This document shows positions 11,801 through 22,826 of a DNA stretch of 64,000 bases, piece by piece. The stretch is taken from NCBI GenBank assembly GCA_019054805.1, contig JAHQIY010000009.1:434001-498000 (forward strand). The letters are read 5' to 3'. Numbering within the stretch: position 1 is the first letter of the stretch; every line of letters starts with the position of its first letter. The position numbers were made by a program, and so were the translations under genes. The stretch comes from Brachionus manjavacas (lineage: Eukaryota > Rotifera > Eurotatoria > Ploima > Brachionidae). Under the pieces are notes generated by a model. The model was not told the origin of the DNA. It saw only the letters and a list, made by a program, of their open reading frames with translations, and made no database searches.

Positions 11801-12569
11801 AATTCATTGTAAATCATGTATTTTGTTAGAAGTAGGTACTCAATAAAATAAGGTGCTAAATTCTTGCGTAAAACTAAAAAATGCATTTAATAAATTCTTG
11901 CTGAAAGCTGAGTAAACTAAGTCTTTCTGTTCTTTGCTGAAGTAATTGCTCAATTTTAGCGACATGTCCTTTTCTAGTAGACAAAGATTTTAAAAATGGC
12001 TTAGGAATTTGTAATTAAAGCATAAAAGTATTAAGAAATTTTAATCAAAGATTAAAATATAAAAAATATTGTTATTTTTATTATATTTTAAATTTTTTGA
12101 AAACAACAATGAAATTTTTCAGAAAAATTAAAAAAAATCTAGCCAAATTTCTGGCTTTTCTAGTCAAAAAATTTCGAATGAAATCACAAAAAATTTATGT
12201 CAGACAGACTAGCCAATTTTTTTGGTGTTGATAAAAATGCAACTTAAAAATAAATTTAATTTTTAAATTTTAGATAAAAATTTTCATTTAATTTTTCAAC
12301 TTTATTCAAAATCCAATTAACAAAATTGTAATAGATACTTAATAATGATCCTCTCAGTTTTAATGAAATGACCTTAATTTTGAAAATTGCATTCACATAT
12401 TTTTAAAATTTTCAAAATTTAATTCTAATAATGGATATAACAACTTATCAAGTCGATCATTAAATTTCCCAAATTAAAAATTTTAATTCATTTTAAAATT
12501 TTCCAATAGAATTTTTTTTGTTATTTTTGGGGCATGATTGATAACTAATTCACACTTTTATTTTAGAAA
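8871..12569. other. Intergenic, AT-rich, with small LINE-tail traces
   Basis: No gene is visible. Near 9875-9915 there is a GTAGGTCACCTGCTATAG motif followed by a TTA-rich tail. It resembles the 3' ends of LINE fragments elsewhere in the window (40800, 55440). Around 10040-10100 a short reading, VLNDWNK with a stop, resembles the C-terminal end of LINE ORF2. Confidence 0.4.
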
Positions 12570-13300
12570 AATGCATGTTGGTTTAAGGGGTTGAGTTATT
12601 CAACAAATATTAAAAAAATGTAAATAACAAATTGGCATACAAATTTAATTGATTTCTTTACCTCATAATTTGTCTGACTTTTAAGAGCAAACTTGGAAAC
12701 CTTAAAAGCTCTTTAATTATATGATTATATTTTTCAGACTTTAAATAACTTTTAGACTAGAAAAAATAAACCTGTCGGGAACAAAAAATTTTTTAAAATT
12801 TTCTATTTTACATGGCAGATGAGAAATTAGGAGATGAGAAAATTATGTAATATTTTATTTTATAGATAAGGAATGAATTTAAATAAATCACAGTCCTTAA
12901 TTTTGACAAGAATTTAGCTTTATCAAGCAAAAATTTTTATAGATTTAATAAATGAAAATAATAAAACTATGCAAGAATTGCGGAAACAAGTTGTATCATA
13001 ATTTTTTTAGTAATTTATAATTATTTAAGAATGTTTTTTTAAATTTTCAACAATTAAATGAAAATATTAAACACAAGTTGTGAAAAATTTTTAAAATATT
13101 TATTGAATACTATTTTTAAAGAAAGAAGAATTTAAAGATAAAAGGAAACATTTGAAATACTTCGAAAATCTCCGAAGGAAAAAAAGAATTTAAATTAAAT
13201 TAGTAAAATAAAAAACAATTTTTTCATACAAACAATACTAGATAATTAAGATATTTAAATTATAAATGTTTTAAATTATCAGGTAAAAAAATTAGTTTTT
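12570..13300. repeat. Third copy of the ~640-bp repeat unit
   Basis: This repeats the order of boxes in the tandem pair at 5540-6800. It is closest to the second unit: the block from about 12985 to 13240 matches about 6485-6745 closely. Confidence 0.65.
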
Positions 13301-13303
13301 AAA

Positions 13304-13741
13304 ACTCTCGGGCAAAAATAGAAAAAATAAAATTTTTAATTATGCCTGGCACGCAGATGAGAAAATCATGTGACACTTTATTTTTAGAGAGAAAAAGAAT
13401 CATATCTAATCATTATAATTTCATTATAATCAATATTTTTAGAATTTCCTTCGAGTAATAAATCGAGGTTTTTCCTGTTTTGTTCTGAAAAAAGCAAATC
13501 TAGATGTAGTCTAAAAAAATACACACTTTTAAGTATTCATATGTTTGAGCGAGTGAGCCAAACTGCCGGTCTTGTTTATACACCAAGATTAGTCTCAGCT
13601 CACACTTATTTCTAATTTTAGTATAAATTGTAAAAAATGAACACATCAAACTATAGAGCTAAATAAAATAGTCTAGACTAGTCTAACTTGACTATAGTCT
13701 TGATGGAAATTAAATATTTAGACTTATTATTTGCATTATTA
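13304..13741. repeat. Right copy of segmental duplication, block C
   Basis: Near-identical partner of 6861-7295. The offset is 6443 bases here but 6387 bases for the gene block, because the spacer between the two blocks (13742-14433) is unrelated to the left spacer. Confidence 0.8.
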
Positions 13742-14433
13742 AGCAACAAAATTAAGAAGTTTTTCTGGCTACAATACCAAAATTAAGGCTTTTAGCCGAG
13801 TAATTTAATTAAATAATTCAAATTATTTTTTTAAAAATTTAAATCCACTTCAAGAAAATTTTCAGTTTAATTTCCAAGCCATAATGTTGTCACATACTTT
13901 ATTTTTCTCAACAAAAAGAGTAATAATTTTAACTTAAATTTCAATTCATAATTATCCAGCCAAAAAATATTAAGATTTAGCATTCTAAATGGTCTAGGTT
14001 TTGATTTTTTTGCGTTTACAGGTAAAATTTCCATTGTCTATATAATTTTAAATAATTTTTTCATAAAGCGTAAGAACCGAAATTAATAGAATTTGTTATT
14101 TTAGAAAAAATTTAATTTAGATTTAGTATTTAATGATGCATCAATTTAAAGCTAAATTTTACAAATGATTTATAAACAAGAAGGCTGTTGATCATAAATC
14201 TAGTCGACTATTTGAAAAAATTCTTTTAATGACTTCAATTATGGTAAAAAAAGTAAAAATTTGCATGCAGCATAGAATAAAATCAAATTTAAAATCTGCC
14301 AAAGTTCTGAACAATTTAAAAAAAAGGTAATTTTTTGAATAAACAAAAAATTTCAAAAGAACTTTTGCATTAATCAAAAAAGTTGATCAAAAATTAAATC
14401 TGGTCAAATTATTATATATTGCCTAACAAATGC
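13742..14433. other. Spacer within the right duplication arm
   Basis: AT-rich sequence with no gene. It does not match the corresponding left spacer (7296-8046). One of the two was therefore replaced after duplication, or the two blocks were copied separately. Confidence 0.5.
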
Positions 14434-15257
14434 TCAAAGGGCTCATGAGTTATCATGCAAATTTATATTATAATTTCAAGTTGCAATCGAGTCTAGACTT
14501 TATGTTAATTAAAAGCATAGAAAAAAAAAAAAAAGAAATAGACTTGTTTTTTTCTCTAAAAAAAATAAAAAAATAAAAAATTAAAATAATGTTTTAGATT
14601 TCACCAATTTTTTTTTCTGGTCAATATTGAATTGTTTGCCAATTGCTGATTTTGATTATTTGTTTCAGATTTAAATGTTCTAGAATGGACACCAACTTGC
14701 ACGATCAATCGGATCCATTTGCACGCAAAGAACAAGAAGAAGAGCAAGAAGAAGAACAGGAAGAAGAACAGGAAGAAGAAGTGTTGTTTGGAAAGAGAGT
14801 GGACCAGGCGAATAGTTTGTCTGACTGGCACTTGTCGACAAAAGACAATTTGTACATAGACACCCAATGCAAATGTCCTCTACATGAGCATAGGATAAAA
14901 TTCTACAATCGACCGAGATCTCAGCCGAACAAATGCATTTGCACCAGCGAGCGATTCTACAATTGTAATTATTGTACAAGCAGCTATCCGATTAGTGTCA
15001 GACGTTCCAAAGACGGTGAAGAAAGTGACTATTCGAGCAAGCTCAAGCAAGCTTTGTGTGACAAGGCCGGGTCCAACAGTGGGTGCCAATCGGCCAAAAT
15101 AGACCTTAGACCCTCGCCTTTGCCCGTCTCACCGCATTTAATAGCTTTGCTTACGCTGACCAGTCCGTCGAACAAGTTCATACCTGCGCCGAACAAAAAT
15201 CTGGCCACTGTGGTCCAAAGCAAGGACAGAGAGCCCGAGCTGCTTGTGTGCGAGTAA
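14434..15257 (+). repeat. Duplicated gene block, copy 2
   Basis: Partner of 8047-8870. Differences lie only in the noncoding leader (length of A-runs and single bases). After the TAA at 15255-15257 the sequence diverges at once. Confidence 0.9.
14685..15257 (+). CDS. Unknown 190-aa Cys-containing acidic-repeat protein, copy 2
   Basis: Same protein as at 8298-8870, with the same acceptor-like CAG at 14668 before the start and the same six-Cys pattern. The leader is duplicated too, so both copies could be transcribed if the promoter lies in the shared ~250 bp. The 3' flank differs completely (T/A-rich with AATAAA-like motifs near 15341), so each copy would use its own polyadenylation site. Lack of any coding divergence points to very recent copying, gene conversion or an assembly duplicate. 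Confidence 0.6.
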   Translation: MDTNLHDQSDPFARKEQEEEQEEEQEEEQEEEVLFGKRVDQANSLSDWHLSTKDNLYIDTQCKCPLHEHRIKFYNRPRSQPNKCICTSERFYNCNYCTSSYPISVRRSKDGEESDYSSKLKQALCDKAGSNSGCQSAKIDLRPSPLPVSPHLIALLTLTSPSNKFIPAPNKNLATVVQSKDREPELLVCE

Positions 15258-17571
15258 ATTTTGTTGTTATTTTTGTTTTTATTAAAAATTATTTGTTCAT
15301 TAATATTTACATCAATTTTTTCGATTAAGAACTTTACTAAATAAATATATATTTTTTCTATATTTTGTAATTTTTGTTTAATTTTTTTATTTTGCCAAAT
15401 ATGTAATTAATAGTGTAATTTTTTTAATTTATTGTTTAGTTTTTTAATTACAGACTTTGATTTTTGCTTTTTTTTTCTATTAATACTCAATTTTTTTCTT
15501 TTTTTGTTTTGAATAGTTTTTAATTTATAAAAATTCAAGTTCCTAATATTTTTCATTTGATATTTTCCTTTTTTCCATCCATTTAGAATTTAAAATTAAA
15601 TGTAGGAATAGTTCACTCGTTATAAATTTACTGAAATTTTAAACTTGGAATATTTTTTCTTTAAATCCATCATTATAAAAAGTGAATTTTTTTTTCAATA
15701 AATAAATAAATTTATTTGATCAAAAATTTTAGGATGAATTTGTAGTGATTATTTAATTAAAGATGTAGCTTTTTTCGATTTTTGATTTCATTTTCTGATA
15801 TTGTAAAATAATGGTATCTTGTATCAGTTTTGGTAGAAATTAAATATTTTGATCAAGTCAATTATTTTTTTTCTATTATTCTTTTGGAATGATTTAAAAT
15901 TGAATTGACAAAGTTCGTTGTCGCTTAGAACGGTAGTTGACTTTTTAGAAAAAACTTTAATTTTTCGTAAAAAAAATCTGAATAAAATACTTAATAGATA
16001 AAATAATATTAAATATTTAATATCATAAAGAAGTAGAAGTTGGTTTTCAACAACACAATTTAATTAAAGAAAATATTTTTTATATAAGTAAACTTTACTT
16101 TACATTTTATAAAATCTTTTATTTTATAAGATGTCTTTTATTTTATAAAATTTCTTATTACACGTCAACATCTTGTATTCAATAGAGTATTTTTGATGAC
16201 AAAAAGAGATAAGGTTTACTGTTTGTTGATAGATTGGCACCGTCAACAAAAATAAGTAAAAATTCAATAAAAACAATTTTTTTTTAAATTTTATACTAAA
16301 CTTATATACGAGATAATAAACTTATATCTTATTTTTAATAAACAGCGTTTTGTAAGTAAAAATTATGTGCGTTCGCGTGGGGACATTTATATATTTTTAA
16401 TTGAAATATTAATCTCCACATGATTAAACTAAATACTGATCTTACCAAGTAATTCACGGTTCTAGTCGAGAAATTTGCATTTACTTTATTTAACCAATTT
16501 TTTATAGGATTTATTATAAATTCTATTTAATATGAAAATAGGACTTTTCATAATGCATTAAAAATATGAAGCTTTCTTTTCAAAATATCACTTCTTTATC
16601 AGAGATATACAAACTTTCATCAATATTTTGGATATTATTATATTTTAAAATTAAGTAAATTTACCATTTTTCATGTAAATTGTTGTAAAAAATAAAGACC
16701 AAAACATCACTGGAGTTTTTTTTGTAAATTTTCTCAGTAATTAATAATAATTAGTCTGATATCACCTTTTTTATCGTAGGAAGCATTTTATTCAAACAAA
16801 TCTGGCGTTTAATCAAATATTTTCATTAACTGTATCTAAAAGGTTGCAAAAACTGATTAAAGTTTCACAAAGACTAAAAATCAAAAACTATTAATTAAAT
16901 ATTTATGATTTTAATTTTGAAACAATCGTAAGAAAAATTTCAATTTGAGACGCAGTGTAAGAATACGAAAACCTACAAGAGCGCTTAGTCGAAATCCTCA
17001 CTTGATCCCGTGTCAAAAATTTAAAATTAAAGTTAAAAAAAATTCGAATTTTTGAGTTATGGTGCAGACAAGAAAAAGTGGTTTAAAAAATTTAAAAAAT
17101 AATTATTAATTTTTTGAAATTATTAGAAAAACATAATTCTTAGTGATAAATAAAGTAAAAATCAAATTTTAACCGAGATATTCATACCAAACTATTATAT
17201 TTTTATATTTTTTTCTAAAAGTATCCTCAATATTTTTATGCATAAGTTTTAGCTATAAAATCAAGAATTGAACAAGATTACATGGTTATTTGAAAAAATT
17301 TAAGGTATTTAAGTTAGATTAATGTTATTGAAAATTGAACGCTTATATGTTTAAAACTTTGACATAAATCTCTTGATTACAACGAAATTTACCAGTCTTG
17401 AAAAACAAGATTCAAAGGTTTTTTCTTCACTATCCGATTTTGCCATTAATTCTTAAGTAAGTACCATCTTGTAAAAGGAATGGATCGATTTTCTAAAATC
17501 GTCATAAACGATGATTTTTTGATATAAATTTCAAAATTCATATAACATTTTTGGTTTACAGATTTATTTGA
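15258..17571. other. Intergenic, no gene seen
   Basis: AT-rich with no coding segment that I can support on either strand. Confidence 0.5.
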
Positions 17572-18360
17572 AAATGAATGGACTAGATATGGATAAGACA
17601 GGAAATGAACCCTATTTTGGTATAATGATCAGTTCAGATCTGAAATGAAGTATGCAAGTTATGATAGCGGCTAAAAGAGCTAATCAGAGTTGTTTAAAAG
17701 TCATAAAGTCTGACTTATGCGCAAGTCTGGAGCTAATATGGTACGCGGACAATTATCTAAAGCTCTCAAGTCAATTGGTACGTTCAAGAAGCTTTACGTG
17801 GCATTTGGTAGACCTCATCTCGAGTACGCGGTGGCTGCTTGGTGTCCGTACATGAAGAAGGACATTTTAGTTCTTGAGAAGGTACAAGTAAGAGCAACAA
17901 AATTGGTCAAGTCACTTAAGCATCTATCATATCAGAAGAGATTAGAGAAGTTGGGACTCGCTACCCTGAGCAAGAGAAGAGAGAGAGAAGATCTTGTTGA
18001 ATATTTCAAGATAGTTAATAGTTTAACTTAAGTGAACTGGCACAATCCAAACAAACTTTGCAATTCGTTCAGCTGTTCTGGTCCAGTGAGGAGTATAAGT
18101 GGGTTTAGGATGATTCCCAACACAGAATGTCCAAACAACTGACGAGAATCAACCAACGAGAACATTTAAACTTAATAAAGTAGTAAACAACTGGAACAGA
18201 TTACCTCCTAAAGTGGTCAAAGCAAGTTAAAAGAACTTGAACAAGAAAATTGTTGACGAAATTAATACGTCGTGATAGTTAAAGGAGAATTAAGCACTGT
18301 AGGAAAGTTATTATAGCGTTCCCTATATGGGTTTTGGTTTCGTGGGATAAACCACCATAG
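17572..18360 (+). pseudogene. LINE (CR1/jockey-like) 3' fragment, ORF2 C-terminus
   Basis: Decayed end of a non-LTR retrotransposon polyprotein. It is readable in two frames with at least one stop and one frameshift. Diagnostic parts are a GIMISSDLK-type segment near 17620; then, from about 17780, FGRPHLEYAVAAWCPY, LEKVQVRATKLV, LSYQKRLEKLGLATL and REREDLVEYFKI; and near 18185 VNNWNRLPPKVVKA. These are the conserved C-terminal segments after the reverse transcriptase of CR1/jockey-group LINEs. The reverse transcriptase core and endonuclease are absent (5' truncation). The element ends in a TTA microsatellite, as many such LINEs do. Confidence 0.85.
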
Positions 18361-18361
18361 C

Positions 18362-18435
<74 letters not shown>

Positions 18436-18436
18436 T
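18362..18436. repeat. (TTA)n microsatellite tail of the LINE
   Basis: About 24 uninterrupted ATT/TTA units directly after the LINE 3' motif (ACCACCATAGC). On the minus strand it reads as a poly-Asn frame, which is not a gene. Confidence 0.95.
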
Positions 18437-18439
18437 TCA

Positions 18440-19570
18440 ACCACTGATTCTAAATTTAAATCAAAATTATTTTTTAAAATTTTGAAAAAGAATGTTCAAA
18501 AGTTTTTTTTCCATTTTTGCAAATAATAAATTAAATCCATTCTAAAGAAAAATCGCTTTTTTTACTATGTTATATTAATGGTAGATACATTTTATAATTC
18601 TAACACAAAAAATTAAACCATTTAAATTTAAAAATCGACTTTTTCACTGGTTTGAGAAAATATTTTTTAAATTATTTTATTTTTTAAATCTACATAATCA
18701 CTAAAAAGTATTACAATCAAATTATTTTAAAAAAATTTAAAGGTTAATTTTAATATCTAAAGATAAACTCTTTGAAATGAAATGATATTTTGAATTGATC
18801 ATCAAAATCAAGATGCCATAAAATTAAGCAATTGTGAAATTTATTATAAACTTATTATTCCAATTCAAATTTAAGTTTATCTTTTTTTTTAATTCGCATA
18901 AATATTACGCCGAAATAAATTAAAAATTTGATTTTTTGTGCCACAAAATTTTAAAGACATCTGAATAAAAAAAATAAAAGTTTAAACAAAAAAGAGAATA
19001 CAGTCTGAGTGGGGTCTAAAGAGTCAAAAAAAATTAATTTCGATTTAGCATCGACCACTTTGAGGAGTAGAATTCAAAAAGTGTTTCGAAGCCTCTATGT
19101 TACTCATTAGTTCAATGACTTGTCACTTTTGAAATTAATAACAATTTTTATTTTTACTAAAATATATTTGTAAAATTATTAATTTACAAATAAAAGAAAA
19201 AAAAAGAAAATAAATATAATCGAAGTTAAAAATTAGAAAGAAAATTGCATTAATTGCGATTCTTTTAATTAAATTTGTATTGTTCACTTTTTTTTAATTT
19301 TCTTTTATCATCGTCCATGTGGTGTTAACTGAAATAAATAGCAATAATAATAATAATCTGATCAAGCGATAGCACCTCCAGAAAACTGACTGAAAAATTT
19401 CACAAGACAATATTTTGTGCATCGCTTGGATAGAGCAATTTACGCTAAGCGATGCAAAAAACTCTCTGAATATCCAAGTAAAATTTGTTTATATGAGAAT
19501 ATTTGAACGCCTCTGACATTGATGATTCATTTTATCAATTCCAATAGCTTAAAATAATAAAAATAAAAAA
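18440..19570. other. Intergenic; one imperfect hairpin
   Basis: AT-rich, no gene. At about 19414-19461 an inverted repeat pairs TGCATCGCTT with AAGCGATGCA around a ~22-base loop. Confidence 0.4.
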
Positions 19571-19601
19571 TTTGATTTTAAGTTATTTTAATCTAAAATT
19601 A

Positions 19602-19982
19602 ATGCTGCAATTAGAATCTAGCCGATGCGCTAGGATAAAAAGAAGGACGGATCTTAGCCGCAAAATTCCCCATTTTTCCCTCAAACTAAAAAAACACAAA
19701 CAAACAAAAAATATCAAAAATCTGATATTTACAAATTTAATCAGCCCTATCAAGTTAGATGCTATTATTTCCAAACGAAATGCACATTTTAGATCAAAAA
19801 AAAAACAAGAAGAAAGAATCATATTAATTAGAAGTTTGATTTGGATTGAGCCAAATTGTAATTATCGCGATCTGAAAAGCCTAGAAAAATATGACCGAAT
19901 TTTAGACCTATATTCTAAATCAAATATTCGCTTTGATATCATTTTGAGCAATCTGCCCAGATCAAAATTTGGCCCAACTTGA
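19602..19982 (+). CDS. Questionable ORF, basic, no recognised domain
   Basis: An open frame of 126 codons from the first ATG, rich in Lys, Arg, Ile and Leu, with no signal peptide, Cys pattern or domain I know. A frame this long is uncommon by chance at this AT content, but there is no splice evidence and codon choice is not gene-like. It could be a transposon remnant. Confidence 0.2.
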   Translation: MLQLESSRCARIKRRTDLSRKIPHFSLKLKKHKQTKNIKNLIFTNLISPIKLDAIISKRNAHFRSKKKQEERIILIRSLIWIEPNCNYRDLKSLEKYDRILDLYSKSNIRFDIILSNLPRSKFGPT

Positions 19983-20494
19983 AGCGCTCAATTAATCAAT
20001 TTCTATGCTCAACAAATGAGCCAGTCTCTTAGTCCTAACAAAAAAAGTTATTCTAATTTATTCTAATCAATTTTTATCGACACAAAATCGATTTTGATTT
20101 GGAAAAAAACAAAAAGGCCTATATCAACCTAAACAGCTAAGATCTCAAACATGCACAAGCTTTCGTCAGTGAACATTTGAAGCTCCGTTTTTTTTTCGAT
20201 TTTAAAAGAAAACTAGTTGTCAAGTCAAATGAGTATGAGTCTTGGCTTGATTAAGGTGAGCCAGATGGTGCTCTGATTTTGTTAGAAATAGCTCGTTTTT
20301 GACATGGAGTTTTGCATAGAAATATTTTTTTTTTTTACGTTTATTAAATTTTTTTAAATGGCTCTAAGTAATAAAACTCCTTCCGCCATTGGAATTGAAA
20401 GTAAATTAAGAATAGTTAAAAAAAAAGCAACAACAAGAATTTAAAAAAAAAAAATGCACTGCGTGATTACAGTTTTTTTGTTATAAAGAAAAAT

Positions 20495-20870
20495 TTAAAG
20501 ACCACTTTCATTGATCCATAGCTTGTTTTCATCCCAGATACTGCAAAGTGGCGTTTTTTGTTTACAGGTCCTTGAACTGTTAACGAATGCACCAACATAG
20601 TCCTCAATGAGATTAAGTACAAGTTTGTTTTTAAATGTAACACATTTTCTAATATATTTTGTAAAGAGGTTTTTAAGGCGGATTTCTATTTTGTCAAGTT
20701 TTATGCCTTCAAAGAATTGATCTAAGAGATTTGTTGGGGTGTCATTAGGAAATTTATAAATTGATTTAATTGAGACATTTTGAATAGTTTGGATACGGGA
20801 AAAATTTGTATCTGAGATTAGGATAGGAGTAAAAAAACTATAATCAATTATTGAATAAAAAGAAAGTAAA
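20495..20870 (-). pseudogene. LINE 3' fragment, minus strand
   Basis: The minus strand is open for about 120 codons and ends at a TAA at 20495-20497. It reads SIIDYSFFTPILIS, RIQTIQN, IYKFPNDTPTNLL and so on. This matches the post-RT part of CR1/jockey LINE ORF2 (the segment after the thumb, with 'GSIIDYS' and 'IQN.A.R.IYK'). There is no ATG and no RT core, so it is a 5'-truncated insertion or relic. It is still unbroken over this stretch, unlike most other fragments here. Confidence 0.7.
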
Positions 20871-20999
20871 GTTAAATACAGATAAAAATTATAAAAAGGA
20901 AAATATACAGTTACTGATAAAACTTCACCTGGACCAGAAGAAGTTAACTGATTAAATTTGGTTTTATTAATTCATTTAGAAGGTTTTTACAAGATTTGA

Positions 21000-21890
21000 A
21001 TCTTAAGCTATTCAAACAAAGTCGTCACGAATATAAAAGTGCCGCTTAAGAAATAAATCAAGACTGTTTTTTGTCAAAAAATGACATTTCGTTTTTTGAC
21101 AATTTTTTATAATTATATGCAAAACAGAATTGGCGCTTTTTTTTCAAGCAAGGATTATTGATCTAAAAAATTAATTTTGTTTAAAAAATTAACTTACTGC
21201 TCGCTTTCAGCAGGAAGAACAAAAATTTGAACTTTTTCTAGACGTTTATTTATCAGTCTTGTTTGACGGCAGAATTCCATTCATGTTTTCTAGTCAAACC
21301 TCTATCAAACTCTCCTCTATCAAATTTTCTAGTCAAACTTCATATTCCAACTCCTTTGTGGTAATAGCAACTGTGTATTCTTCTGTTAATTCTTTTGAAT
21401 TTTTTTTGGAACATTTTGTTCTACCAATTGACTTCGAATATTGTTGTAACATTGTTGTATTGATTTTGTTATACCTCCGGTTACCTCTTATTTTAGATGA
21501 AAAATGACATCGGAGTCAGCCAAAGAATCATGGCAATGCTTTTCATTTTGTTTCGCTACTTTGTTCTGTTTAACACGAATGCTGGTAAAGCAGTTGGTTT
21601 CACTCCAAACTTATCTTGTTGAAGAGTCTTTATTGTAAGTTTATATATAATTACTAGATGAGAGTTTTTTATGTTCTCAATTCCGAAATTGCTGGTAATA
21701 TAAATTGTATCTTGATTCATTTTTGTTTAAAATAGGAAAAAATTATTTTTGGAAGGTTTGAATTTATATTATTTAAATAAGCGGTTTCTATTTCTAGATT
21801 ATTAATAATCAAAATTTTTTATTTAATCAAGAAATTCAATCAAAAAAATGCTGTCATTTTTTTCATTTTTAATTAATTTTCTATATTTTT
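21000..21890. other. Intergenic, no supported gene
   Basis: Contains a short Ser-rich open frame (21259-21507) with small internal TCTAGTCAAAC / TCTATCAAA repeats. No homology is recognisable. Confidence 0.4.
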
Positions 21891-22610
21891 TTATTAATAA
21901 TAATAAAAATAATAATAATAAATTGAGTCATAGCAGGGAAGCACCCTGCGAGCAATCCAAAACAACTTGAATCGCTATGATGACTGGTTGTGCGTTTGGC
22001 GAGAAGGAATGTGGGTCGATGAGTGTTCGAGTTAAGACTAGTTGTTAGAGTTTGTTCGCGCCGGGCAGTTGGATAGTTGGACAAAAAGGCATTTTTTGTG
22101 ACCCCTGATTGCGATGGCTGGGCCGTGGCAGGCGATGGACGACATAAGTTTGGTTGAGGCTAGCCAGTTGATGTCAAGTAGTCCATTTGCGATCTTGTAG
22201 TGGGAGATGAGGTCACCCCTTGATCTACGTGATTTGAGGATGGTTAGGTTCAGGATGGCGAGCCTGTCTTGGTAGCTGCGGTCTCTGACGCGGCCTACTA
22301 GTTTGGTTGCTCTCTTTTAGATGTTTTCGATGATCCTTACATCCGCTCGTCTATGGGGATTCCATACTGAGGTGGCATATTCGAGGTGAGGTCGGACAAA
22401 AGCAGTGTACAGGGACTTGAAGAATTGAGGATTCTAGGCATGGAAAGCCTGGCGGAGTTGTCCAAGAATGGAGTTGGCTTTGGTCGCCGAGTGTTGGCAG
22501 TGGGTTCTCCATTTCAGGTCACTAGAGAAATATACGCCGAGGTCCTTTTCCGTTTTGATCTCTTCAAGTGTCAGTCTGGAACCGGTTTCAGCTGATATCA
22601 TGGAGAGCTA
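21890..22610 (-). pseudogene. LINE 3' fragment, minus strand, GC-richer
   Basis: The minus strand reads, with a few stops, KTEKDLGVYFSSDLKWRTHC, FVRPHLEYATSVWNPHRRAD, KRATKLVGRVRDRSYQDRL and SRRSRGDLISHYKI, then a Cys/Ser-rich end. The 3' end at about 21895 is a TTA/ATT-rich tail preceded by a GCAGGGTGCTTCCCTGC hairpin. It is clearly GC-richer than its surroundings, has fewer lesions and belongs to a different subfamily from the fragment at 17.6 kb, so it is a younger insertion. Confidence 0.85.
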
Positions 22611-22826
22611 AGATGAAGTTCAAAATTTAAATTTAAAAGAAGTAAAAAGGTACTTGAAAAGGAGATGAGCGCCTCCCCATTATCCACTTGGATAGAATAG
22701 GGACAATTATTATTAAATTGACAATAGTTTCGTTATTTTCAAGAAAGAACAATAGACACTATTTTGTTTTTTAACGATTTGATTTTAGATTCATTTAGCA
22801 CGGCAGAAAATCGATTGCTAAAAATT

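Noticed and set aside
14192-14377. 61-codon minus-strand frame (also 25495-25713, 39346-39543, 59898-60098, 60345-60551)
   Set aside because: Short, hydrophobic or Lys-rich chance frames without homology, start context or splice partners.
18262-18444. Poly-Asn protein
   Set aside because: It is the (TTA)n tail of a LINE read on the other strand.
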